Part shown: in pieces, positions 1 through 6,633 of the stretch
Layout: each line of letters opens with the position of its first letter
How positions within the stretch are numbered: position 1 is the stretch's first letter
NCBI GenBank assembly: GCA_902803345.1
Contig: CADCPV010000363.1
Coordinates: 1 to 6,633 of the forward strand
Origin: an uncultured Eubacteriales bacterium
Lineage (GTDB): Bacteria; Bacillota_A; Clostridia; Lachnospirales; Lachnospiraceae
DNA length: 6,633 bases
Direction: 5' to 3'
The notes under the pieces: model-generated
Told to the model about the DNA's origin: nothing
What the model saw: only the letters and a program-made list of their open reading frames with translations
The model's database searches: none
Made by a program: the position numbers and the translations under genes

Positions 1-1467
1 CAGACGAGAGGCTGGTTCCATTCGCTGATGGCGGAGGGAACGCTTCTTTTCAACCAGTCCCCGTACCGGAATGTCGTCGTTCTGGGCCTGATCCAGGACG
101 AAAACGGGCAGAAGATGAGTAAGTCCAAAGGCAACGTGGTCGATCCCTTTGAAGCGCTCGAGACCTACAGTGCCGACGCGATCCGCTGGTATTTCTACAA
201 CAGCTCCGCGCCCTGGCTTCCGAAGCGTTTCTCGAAGGATACCGTGATCGAGGGCCGTTCGAAGTTCATGAGCACGCTCTGGAACACCTACGCTTTCTAC
301 GCGCTCTATGCGGAAATCGACCAGTTCAACCCCTATGAGTATTTCGCGAAAGGCTGGAAGCCCGAGAACCTGCCGGTCATGGACCGCTGGGTGCTTTCGA
401 AGCTGAATACGCTGATCAAAACCGTCGACAACGACCTTGCGACTTATAAGATTTTCGAAGCTGCCCGTGCTTTAGGGGAGTTTGTCGATGAACTCTCGAA
501 CTGGTATGTCCGCCGCTCTCGTGAACGTTTCTGGGCGAAGGGCATGGAAGCGGACAAGGTGAATGCCTATATGACGCTGTTCACGGTGCTTCGGGACCTG
601 AGCCTTGTCTCTGCCCCGATGATCCCCTTCATGACCGAGGAAATCTACCAGAATATCGTGCGCAGTGTCGACCCCGATGCGAAGGAGAGCATTCATCTCT
701 GCTTCTATCCGGAGGCGGACGAGTCGCTGATCGATCCGGATCTCGAGGACAGCATGGAAGAGGTCCTGAAACTTGTCGTGATGGGCCGTGCAGCCCGGAA
801 TGCTTCCGCGATCAAGAACCGTCAGCCGCTTCAGACCATGTTTGTCAAGGCGCCTGCCGTGCTTTCCAGTTTCTATTCCGACATCATCCGCGACGAACTG
901 AACGTCCGGGAAGTGCGCTTCACCGACGATGTGCGGGCCTTTACGACCTACATTTTCAAGCCGCAGCTTCGGACCGTCGGCCCGAAATACGGAAAGCTTC
1001 TCGGAAAGATCCGCGCAGCACTGACGGATCTCGACGGCAATGCGGCAATGGACGAACTGAAATCTTCCGGCGCGCTGCGCTTTGATTTCGACGGCGCGGA
1101 AGTGGTGCTGACAGAGGATGATCTTCTGATTGAGATGCAGGAGATGCCGGGCTATGTCAGCGAGGGAAGCGGAGATGTGACGGTTGTGCTGGATACGAAC
1201 CTGACGGAAGAACTGATCACGGAAGGCTTTGTCCGCGAACTGATTTCAAAGATTCAGACCATGCGCAAGGAAGCGGATTTCAATGTGACGGATCATATCC
1301 GGATTTCGTATTCGGGTACGGAAAAGATCGAAAAGATCTTCCGCGAAAATGCTGCGGAGATCTGCGGCGATACCCTCGGAGAGGAAGTCGTGCCGGGCGA
1401 AGCAGGGTATCTGAAGGACTGGGATATCAACGGCGAACAGTGCCGCATCGGCGTGGAAGTCGTGTGA
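1..1467 (+). CDS. ileS: Isoleucyl-tRNA synthetase, C-terminal part (type 2 IleRS), 5' truncated by window edge
   Basis: Cytoplasmic class I aminoacyl-tRNA synthetase that charges tRNA-Ile with isoleucine. The reading frame is open from base 1, so the gene begins upstream; 488 residues are visible, roughly the second half of a family member of about 1,040 residues. The first visible residues, QTRGWF, are the conserved stretch before the KMSKS loop. KMSKSKGNVVDP follows at bases 112-147, with KMSKS itself at 112-126 intact. The anticodon-binding helical domain comes next, including the LSNWYVRRSRERFW signature near visible residues 165-178. The tail carries QTMRKEADFNVTDHI, typical of the DUF5915-like C-terminal region of type 2 enzymes. 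The Cys4 zinc module of type 1 bacterial IleRS is absent. The KSKGNVV context and ADAIRWY are also type 2-like. It ends in TGA at 1465-1467, 27 bases before glgP. ValRS and LeuRS are less likely because of the C-terminal domain. Confidence 0.96.
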   Translation, partial: QTRGWFHSLMAEGTLLFNQSPYRNVVVLGLIQDENGQKMSKSKGNVVDPFEALETYSADAIRWYFYNSSAPWLPKRFSKDTVIEGRSKFMSTLWNTYAFYALYAEIDQFNPYEYFAKGWKPENLPVMDRWVLSKLNTLIKTVDNDLATYKIFEAARALGEFVDELSNWYVRRSRERFWAKGMEADKVNAYMTLFTVLRDLSLVSAPMIPFMTEEIYQNIVRSVDPDAKESIHLCFYPEADESLIDPDLEDSMEEVLKLVVMGRAARNASAIKNRQPLQTMFVKAPAVLSSFYSDIIRDELNVREVRFTDDVRAFTTYIFKPQLRTVGPKYGKLLGKIRAALTDLDGNAAMDELKSSGALRFDFDGAEVVLTEDDLLIEMQEMPGYVSEGSGDVTVVLDTNLTEELITEGFVRELISKIQTMRKEADFNVTDHIRISYSGTEKIEKIFRENAAEICGDTLGEEVVPGEAGYLKDWDINGEQCRIGVEVV

Positions 1468-1485
1468 CCGGGGATACAGAATTTT

Positions 1486-1491
1486 AGGAGG
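1486..1491 (+). promoter_or_regulatory. Ribosome binding site of glgP
   Basis: A perfect AGGAGG lies 3 bases before the ATG at 1495, in the 27-base gap after ileS. The spacing is shorter than usual, but the match is perfect and no in-frame alternative start is close by (the next Met is residue 22). No promoter or terminator is visible in this gap, which supports read-through from ileS. Confidence 0.8.
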
Positions 1492-1494
1492 CTT

Positions 1495-3954
1495 ATGAAG
1501 ATAAAACGATTCAATAAAGAAGTATTTAAACAGCAGGTAAGAGAAAATGCAAAGCTGATGTTCCGGAAAAATGTGGAGGAAATCAGCAAGGAGCAGATGT
1601 TCCAGGCGGTCGCGCTGACCGTTAAGGATGAAATCATCGACGACTGGATCGATACCCATAAGGCGTATGAGAAGCAGGATGTCAAGATCCTGTACTACAT
1701 GTCCATGGAGTTTCTGATGGGCCGTGCCCTCGGCAACATGCTGATTTCGATCAGTGAGGAAACGGTGGTCCGGGATGCGCTTTCGGAGCTCGGTTTCGAC
1801 CTGAATGCGATCGAGGACAAGGAGCCGGATGCGGCGCTCGGAAACGGCGGCCTGGGGCGGCTTGCGGCCTGCTTCCTGGATTCTCTCGCAACCCTCGGCT
1901 ATGGCGCCTACGGCTGCGGCATCCGCTACAAATACGGCATGTTCGCGCAGCAGATCAAGGACGGTTACCAGAAGGAAGTGCCGGACAACTGGCTCAAGAA
2001 CGGCAATCCCTTTGAAATCCGCCGCCCGGAATACGCCTGCGAAGTCAAGTTCGGCGGCCGGATGTCCTATACCGTGGACGAAAAGGGACGCGAGCATTTC
2101 GACCTCGTGGACTATAATTCGGTCCTGGCGGTTCCCTACGATATGCCGATTGTCGGCTACAAGTCCGGTGTTGTCAATACGCTCCGGATCTGGGACGCGG
2201 AGCCGATCAACACCTTCAACCTGGACTCCTTTGACCGCGGTGACTACGCGAAGGCAATCGAGCAGGAGAACCTTGCGAAGAATATCGTCGAGGTTCTGTA
2301 CCCGAACGACAACCATTACGCCGGCAAGGAACTCCGGCTGAAGCAGCAGTACTTCTTTATTTCGGCTTCTCTTCAGACTGCGATCAGAAAGTACAAGGAA
2401 ACCCACAACGGAACGCTGGAGGGCTTCAAGGACAAAGTCGTGTTCCAGATGAACGACACGCATCCTTCTATGACGGTTGCCGAGCTGATGCGGCTTCTCA
2501 TGGATGTGGAGAAATACGAATGGGACGACGCCTGGGACATTGTCACGAGCTGCTGTGCCTACACGAACCACACGATCATGTCGGAAGCGCTCGAAAAATG
2601 GCCGATCGACCTCTTCGAGCGGCTCCTTCCGCGGGTCTATGCGATTATCGACGAGATCAACCGCCGCTTTGTGACACTGCTTCGGGAGAAATATCCGGGC
2701 GACGAATCCAAGGTGGACCGCATGGCAATCCTGCATAACGGACGCGTGCGGATGGCATATCTTGCGATCGTCGGTTCCTTCTCCGTCAACGGTGTTGCGG
2801 AGCTGCATACCCAGATCCTGAAGGAACGGGAGCTTCGCGATTTCTACGAACTCTGGCCGGAGAAATTCCACAACTTCACAAACGGTATTACCCAGCGCAG
2901 ATTCCTGAAGCACGGCAATCCGCTTCTTGCGGACTGGGTGACTGATAAGATCGGCGGCGGCTGGGCCACGAATCTCTACGAGATGGAGAAGCTGGAAAAG
3001 TACCTTGACGATCCGGAAGCGCTGGAAGAGTTCATGGAGATCAAGTACCGGAACAAAGTGCGCCTTGCGGACTATATCCGGAAGCACAACGGGATTGAAG
3101 TCGATCCGGAGTCGATTTTCGACGTGCAGACGAAGCGGCTTCACGAGTACAAGCGGCAGCTGATGAACATCCTGCACATCATGTACCTCTACAACAAGAT
3201 CAAGAGCGATCCGGAGTTTGCGGAGAACTTCTATCCGCATACCTATATCTTCGGTGCAAAAGCGGCTGCGGGCTATGTGCGCGCGAAGCTTACGATCAAG
3301 CTGATCAATTCCGTAGCGGATGTCGTGAACAGCGACGAGTCCATCAACGGAAAGATCAAGATCGTTTTCATCGAGGATTACAAGGTCTCGAATGCCGAGA
3401 TTATCTTTGCGGCTGCTGATGTTTCCGAGCAGATCAGTACGGCTTCCCGCGAGGCTTCCGGCACCGGCAACATGAAGTTCATGCTGAACGGTGCGCCGAC
3501 ACTCGGGACGATGGACGGCGCAAACGTCGAAATCGTCGAAAAAGTCGGAAAGGAAAACGCGTTCATCTTCGGCATGACTTCGGACGAGGTCATCCGCTAC
3601 GAACGCGAGGGCGGCTACCGGCCTGCGGACTATATCGAAAACAACGCGGAGCTTCGGGACGTGCTGGTACAGCTGATCAACGGCAGCTATTCACCGGAGA
3701 ACCCGGAACTGTTCCGGGAGCTCTACAACAGCCTTCTCGGCGACTACAGCCATCAGGCGGATGTGTATTTTATCCTCAAGGATTTCATGCCTTATCATGA
3801 AGCCTGCATGCGCCTGAACGAGTGCTACAAGGACCGCGAAAAGTGGTCCCGGATGGCGATGCTTCAGGTCTGCCGCTGCGGAAAGTTCTCCTCTGACCGG
3901 ACCGTGCAGCAGTACGTCGACGAGATCTGGCATCTTGACAAAATCAATATCTGA
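1495..3954 (+). CDS. glgP: Glycogen / alpha-glucan phosphorylase
   Basis: PLP-dependent GT35 enzyme that phosphorolyses alpha-1,4-glucan (glycogen or maltodextrin) from the non-reducing end to glucose-1-phosphate in the cytoplasm. At 819 residues it is full length (about 800-840 is usual). Visible family blocks in order are: YYMSMEFLMGRALGN (67-81); the glycine loop GNGGLGRLAACFLDSLATL (116-134); QMNDTHPS (318-325); YTNHT with EALEKWP (356-370); NGITQRRFL (463-471); KRLHEYKRQ (547-555); and the PLP site EASGTGNMKFMLNG, with the predicted Schiff-base lysine at K661. The start at 1495 is fixed by AGGAGG just upstream. The N-terminus has no obvious counterpart of the mammalian phosphoserine switch, as expected for a bacterial enzyme. 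The first 60 bases are strikingly AT-rich (about 28% GC by count) compared with the rest. Glycogen versus maltodextrin preference cannot be decided from sequence. No other glycogen genes are in the window; the neighbours are ileS and envelope genes. Confidence 0.97.
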   Translation: MKIKRFNKEVFKQQVRENAKLMFRKNVEEISKEQMFQAVALTVKDEIIDDWIDTHKAYEKQDVKILYYMSMEFLMGRALGNMLISISEETVVRDALSELGFDLNAIEDKEPDAALGNGGLGRLAACFLDSLATLGYGAYGCGIRYKYGMFAQQIKDGYQKEVPDNWLKNGNPFEIRRPEYACEVKFGGRMSYTVDEKGREHFDLVDYNSVLAVPYDMPIVGYKSGVVNTLRIWDAEPINTFNLDSFDRGDYAKAIEQENLAKNIVEVLYPNDNHYAGKELRLKQQYFFISASLQTAIRKYKETHNGTLEGFKDKVVFQMNDTHPSMTVAELMRLLMDVEKYEWDDAWDIVTSCCAYTNHTIMSEALEKWPIDLFERLLPRVYAIIDEINRRFVTLLREKYPGDESKVDRMAILHNGRVRMAYLAIVGSFSVNGVAELHTQILKERELRDFYELWPEKFHNFTNGITQRRFLKHGNPLLADWVTDKIGGGWATNLYEMEKLEKYLDDPEALEEFMEIKYRNKVRLADYIRKHNGIEVDPESIFDVQTKRLHEYKRQLMNILHIMYLYNKIKSDPEFAENFYPHTYIFGAKAAAGYVRAKLTIKLINSVADVVNSDESINGKIKIVFIEDYKVSNAEIIFAAADVSEQISTASREASGTGNMKFMLNGAPTLGTMDGANVEIVEKVGKENAFIFGMTSDEVIRYEREGGYRPADYIENNAELRDVLVQLINGSYSPENPELFRELYNSLLGDYSHQADVYFILKDFMPYHEACMRLNECYKDREKWSRMAMLQVCRCGKFSSDRTVQQYVDEIWHLDKINI

Positions 3955-3962
3955 GGCGGATT

Positions 3963-4466
3963 ATGGCAAGAAAGAAAGCGCCCTGGCGCGTCCTCTTTTC
4001 GGCAGGTGCCGACAGAAAATCAGAACCGGACGGTGTGATCGTTTTGGATGTGCGCTATGAGGAACGGACGGTTGTCCTGTATCCCTACGAAAGCAGGGAG
4101 GATGCGCTTCTCGGCGCCGGAAAGCAGGCCGACAACCGTGCATTTCTGACCCGGGAAGGCGTCGCCGCAATTGTCGACGAGCTCGGCGGGGCGGAAGTCT
4201 ACGGCAGATACCTGTCCGGGAAGGAGACAGTCTCCTATATTGTCTCCTGCAGGGAGAAGTATCAGGGAGAGGAGCTTCTGAAACGGATCAGAAGCCTCGT
4301 GAGTACGATCGGACACAAAGCAAAAGCCGTCGACCTGTCGGTACTGACAAGCGCTGCAAAACAGTCGCTGAAATATGTCACCCATGACCTCAGCGCATTT
4401 CGGATGCTGGGACTCATGGGCGAACTGAATGACATCCTGAATTTCACATTCCGTTGGGGGGAGTAA
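3963..4466 (+). CDS. Small LCP-like protein, apparently degenerate and soluble
   Basis: 167 residues, starting 8 bases after the glgP stop. The weak GGCGGA (3955-3960) overlapping that region suggests translational coupling. I do not recognise it as a named family, but by eye it aligns along its length with the LCP domain of the next gene. Matches are: LFSAGAD then EPDGVIVLDV (11-30) with LLIGID and NSDSMILCSI; IVDELGGAEVY (70-80) with VINALGGVDLY; LSGK (84-87) with LDGR; and AAKQSLKYVTHDLS (131-144) with AAKAILPYITHDMS, where 9 of 14 are identical. Two aspartates matching LCP metal-site positions (D17, D23) and perhaps one arginine (R45) remain. The distal arginine cluster is mostly replaced (V94, C96 and L105 where the neighbour has R398, R400 and R409). 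Some 30 residues between strand 2 and the LGG helix are missing. There is no signal peptide or transmembrane helix, so it is predicted cytoplasmic. Role unknown: pseudo-enzyme, regulator, or LCP relic. Gene call is firm; LCP kinship is inference. Confidence 0.85.
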   Translation: MARKKAPWRVLFSAGADRKSEPDGVIVLDVRYEERTVVLYPYESREDALLGAGKQADNRAFLTREGVAAIVDELGGAEVYGRYLSGKETVSYIVSCREKYQGEELLKRIRSLVSTIGHKAKAVDLSVLTSAAKQSLKYVTHDLSAFRMLGLMGELNDILNFTFRWGE

Positions 4467-4471
4467 TTCCC

Positions 4472-4477
4472 GGAGAG
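4472..4477 (+). promoter_or_regulatory. Ribosome binding site of the LCP gene
   Basis: GGAGAG lies 4 bases before the ATG at 4482, within the 15-base gap after the small LCP-like gene. It supports this start over any later in-frame Met and suggests both genes are on one message. Confidence 0.65.
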
Positions 4478-4481
4478 TTCT

Positions 4482-6440
4482 ATGGAAGAGAAGGAGAAGG
4501 AGACCGGGCTTTCGCCGGAGGCTCCTCTTGAAATCAGCATCAGGGAAGTGCCGGATACGGGAAAGACTTCCAAAAAAGCCGGGAAGCGTGATCACGCGGC
4601 CCGGCGTGATGCACTGCGCGAAAATACGAAAAAGCGCCAGGATGAACTTCGGGAACTGCGGGAGCAGAAGCGGATTCAGGAAGCAGAAATGCGCGCCGCA
4701 GAGGAAGCTGCGAAGAAGGCTGCCAGAGAAGCCGAAAAACAGGCGGCAGAAGTACTTCCCGGATCTTTGGAGCCTGCTTCGGAATTAACGGCTGAGATTC
4801 CGTTGGAAAACGATGCGGAAAGACTCTCGGAAACTGCGGCAGAAACGTACACGGAAAAGCCTGCAGAACAGACCATTATCGACGAAGAACCCGCTGAAAC
4901 CGAAAAAGGCACGGAAGAGCCCGGACTTCCGGTTCTGGAAATCGACGAGGAGGCTTCGGAAGGGCCGAAAAAACCCAAAAAGAAGCGCCTTGTCACGGCC
5001 CTCATTGTAACCGGAATCGTACTGGTTTCCCTGATTGTCGCCGGAGTCTTAGCGGCTTTCGGGATCTTCAACTACTTCTACAACCAGTCGAACTATATCG
5101 CGGAAGGCGAGACCTATATCCCGACTGCACCGCCGACGAAAGAAGACGAAGAGACTACGACCGCCGAGCCGATTAAAGAGGGTGTCAACTATTCACTGTT
5201 GGGGACAACTGAATCCACGACGGAGACGTCGACCGAAGAAGAATCGACGACAGAACCCTCAATCAACCGGACGGGCGTTTACAACTGCCTTCTGATCGGA
5301 ATTGATGTCGGTTCCGGGAACGGCAACTCGGACTCGATGATCCTCTGCTCGATCAATTACGACCTGCATAAGATCTTCCTCACGACGCTGATGCGCGACT
5401 CGCAGGTTGAAATCCCGGACTATGGTACGAGAAAACTGAACAGCGCCTGTGCAATCGGCGGACCGACGCTTCTGGTGGATACGCTCGAGCAGTACTTCGG
5501 CTTCGAGATCGACAATTTTGCGATGATCGATTTTGAAGGCATGAAGGCGGTCATCAATGCTCTCGGGGGTGTGGACCTGTACATTACAGTTGAGGAAGCG
5601 GCATTCATGCTCATCCAGATGGATGAGGACCAGATGGTGCATTTAGACGGACGGCTTGCGCTCCGGCATGCCCGGGACCGCAGTTCCGGCGGTTCGGATT
5701 TCGGCCGTACGCAGCGCCAGCGGAATGTGCTCATGGCCATTGTCAGGAAGGCACGCCGCGGCGATATCGGGGATATTGTGGAGGCCGCAAAAGCGATTCT
5801 TCCCTATATCACGCACGATATGTCGAGAAGGGATCTTGCGGAAATCATGCGGGAGCTTCCGGCCCTGATTAAGTGGGATTTTGTGCAGCAGCGCATCCCT
5901 TATGAAGGTCTGTTCGTCTACGCGAATGAAAACCTCGTGATGGATGTTCCGGCCACGATGGAGCGCTGGCATGCAGTGGTCTATGACGGGGCGGTCTATG
6001 ATGATACGATTTTAGAGGAAAGCACGGAAGCAGCTTCTGAAGAAGAAACAGAGCCTTCCGGAGAAAGTGCGGAGGATGAAAGCCGGGATCCGGAAGAATC
6101 CGCAGGCCCCGGCGATGAGACAATTGCGGAAGAACCGGATCTGATCCCGGACGATCTTCTGAAGCTGCCGGACGGCATTTACCAGATCACCTGCCGCCCG
6201 GATCAGTACCTGAATCCGATTCCGGAGGACTTCAATTACAACAACCTGATCACGCTGACTGTCTGGAAAGACGTGAAAAACATGGAGGAGCTGGACGCAT
6301 TGCTTGCGTTTGAAGCGACCGGAGAACGGGCCATCGGACGCCAGCTTGCGATTTACGGCAGTGATTACTACATCGGTTCCGGCCGCCAGAATCGCTTCTG
6401 GAAGTTGGAGAAGTGGGACGGTACGCTTCTGGAACCTTAG
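4482..6440 (+). CDS. LytR-CpsA-Psr (LCP) family cell-envelope protein with long cytoplasmic head and extra C-terminal domain
   Basis: LCP enzymes act at the outer face of the membrane and transfer undecaprenyl-pyrophosphate-linked glycopolymers (teichoic acid, capsule or similar) to peptidoglycan. This one has 652 residues, against roughly 300-450 for simple members. Order: charged cytoplasmic region 1-169 with an Ala/Glu/Lys/Arg-rich helical stretch (about 38-90, probable coiled coil) and a Glu/Pro-rich stretch; basic KKPKKKR (163-169); one transmembrane helix at about 170-197; a Thr/Glu-rich outer linker (about 205-262); the LCP core (about 264-500); an acidic Glu/Ser-rich linker (about 510-558); and an unrecognised C-terminal domain (about 559-652). 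Core motifs look intact: D275 and D284 (LLIGID, NSDSM), R305 (LMRDS), LGG (361-363), R398 and R400 (HARDR), D406, R409 and R412 (DFGRTQRQR). An active ligase is therefore expected. The basic-inside charge puts the core outside. The actual polymer cannot be told from this window. The neighbouring small gene resembles its LCP core. Confidence 0.93.
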   Translation: MEEKEKETGLSPEAPLEISIREVPDTGKTSKKAGKRDHAARRDALRENTKKRQDELRELREQKRIQEAEMRAAEEAAKKAAREAEKQAAEVLPGSLEPASELTAEIPLENDAERLSETAAETYTEKPAEQTIIDEEPAETEKGTEEPGLPVLEIDEEASEGPKKPKKKRLVTALIVTGIVLVSLIVAGVLAAFGIFNYFYNQSNYIAEGETYIPTAPPTKEDEETTTAEPIKEGVNYSLLGTTESTTETSTEEESTTEPSINRTGVYNCLLIGIDVGSGNGNSDSMILCSINYDLHKIFLTTLMRDSQVEIPDYGTRKLNSACAIGGPTLLVDTLEQYFGFEIDNFAMIDFEGMKAVINALGGVDLYITVEEAAFMLIQMDEDQMVHLDGRLALRHARDRSSGGSDFGRTQRQRNVLMAIVRKARRGDIGDIVEAAKAILPYITHDMSRRDLAEIMRELPALIKWDFVQQRIPYEGLFVYANENLVMDVPATMERWHAVVYDGAVYDDTILEESTEAASEEETEPSGESAEDESRDPEESAGPGDETIAEEPDLIPDDLLKLPDGIYQITCRPDQYLNPIPEDFNYNNLITLTVWKDVKNMEELDALLAFEATGERAIGRQLAIYGSDYYIGSGRQNRFWKLEKWDGTLLEP

Positions 6441-6506
6441 ACAACAGAATAAAACCTGGAGAAACACAAAGGATTCAACTGGCGGAGGAACCGTCAGAGA
6501 CACCTG

Positions 6507-6513
6507 AAGGAGG
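6507..6513 (+). promoter_or_regulatory. Ribosome binding site of the 3'-truncated gene
   Basis: AAGGAGG lies 5 bases before the ATG at 6519. This is the best ribosome binding site in the window, and it decides both that a gene begins here and where it begins. The preceding 66 bases (6441-6506) show no convincing hairpin terminator or promoter. Confidence 0.85.
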
Positions 6514-6518
6514 ACATC

Positions 6519-6633
6519 ATGGAACAGTTTCCGAGAACGGAAGTAGAGGGCCTTTCCCTCTCCAGAATGATTATCGGCACGAACTGGATCGGCGGCTGGT
6601 CGCACCGTTCCGTTTCAGCTGATAAAATGATCA
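6519..6633 (+). CDS. Start of an unidentified gene, 3' truncated by window edge
   Basis: ATG at 6519 is followed by 38 whole codons with no stop up to the window end. The first residues read MEQFPRTEVEGLSLSRMIIG and continue with TNWIGGWSHRSVSADKMI. There is no signal peptide or membrane segment in the visible part, so a cytoplasmic protein is likely. The pattern of a short strand-turn (RTEVEGLSLSRMIIGT) followed by a glycine-rich turn is loosely like the start of aldo/keto-reductase-type TIM barrels, but this is weak and I do not assign a function. The gene is real mainly on the strength of the AAGGAGG 5 bases upstream and the same orientation as its neighbours. It begins 78 bases after the LCP gene, a wider gap than the others, so it may or may not be in the same transcript. 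Confidence 0.78.
   Translation, partial: MEQFPRTEVEGLSLSRMIIGTNWIGGWSHRSVSADKMI

Noticed and set aside
1468..1494. Possible ileS-GlgP read-through fusion, since both genes are in the same frame with no further stop in the gap
   Set aside because: A clear TGA ends ileS and a perfect AGGAGG precedes glgP. Equal frame has a one in three chance and there is no recoding signal.
1246..3240. 664-codon open frame on the minus strand opposite ileS and glgP
   Set aside because: It lies exactly in codon register with both plus-strand genes, which share one frame. It stays open because TTA, CTA and TCA codons are rare in them. Its translation is Val/Arg/His/Leu-rich with no recognisable domain, whereas the plus strand encodes two certain enzymes.
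4676..5071. Minus-strand Ser/Ala-rich open frame opposite the LCP N-terminus
   Set aside because: Its low-complexity Ser/Ala composition is the mirror of the Glu/Ala/Lys-rich coding strand, and it has no ribosome binding site or recognisable domain.
6438..6466. TAGACA as a possible -35 box upstream of the last gene
   Set aside because: Seventeen bases downstream the sequence is GAAACA, a poor -10 box, so no promoter is claimed.
6441..6518. Terminator in the gap between the LCP gene and the last gene
   Set aside because: No GC-rich inverted repeat followed by a T-run could be found by eye.

Overview
The window is a fully co-oriented, plus-strand stretch of a bacterial chromosome. The organism is most likely a fairly GC-rich member of the Bacillota, class Clostridia, perhaps Lachnospiraceae. 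Three things point there: strong AGGAGG-type ribosome binding sites, a clostridial-type isoleucyl-tRNA synthetase and glycogen phosphorylase, and a LytR-CpsA-Psr (LCP) cell-wall ligase whose membrane and linker layout fits a Gram-positive envelope. The taxonomic placement is inference from protein flavour, not from a search.

Layout: (1) 1-1467 is the 3' part of ileS, entered just upstream of the KMSKS loop. (2) 1495-3954 is a complete glycogen/alpha-glucan phosphorylase gene with an intact PLP-lysine motif. (3) 3963-4466 is a small gene of 167 codons that would normally be called hypothetical. Read beside its neighbour, it looks like a shrunken, membrane-less, partly degenerate LCP domain. 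(4) 4482-6440 is a full LCP protein of 652 residues, with a long charged cytoplasmic N-terminus, one transmembrane helix, the LCP catalytic core, acidic Thr/Glu-rich linkers and an unrecognised C-terminal domain. (5) 6519-6633 is the start of another gene, cut by the window edge, with a very good ribosome binding site.

Gaps between genes 1 to 4 are 27, 8 and 15 bases, with no recognisable terminator or promoter, so ileS-glgP-(LCP-like)-LCP may be co-transcribed. The 78-base gap before gene 5 shows no clear terminator either. ileS and glgP are housekeeping and storage-carbon genes. The two LCP-related genes form a sub-module whose likely role is attaching, or controlling attachment of, undecaprenyl-linked glycopolymers to peptidoglycan. 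The most interesting point is the tandem of an apparently inactive soluble LCP-like protein and an active-looking, elaborated LCP ligase. No RNA genes, mobile elements, CRISPR arrays or long DNA repeats were seen.
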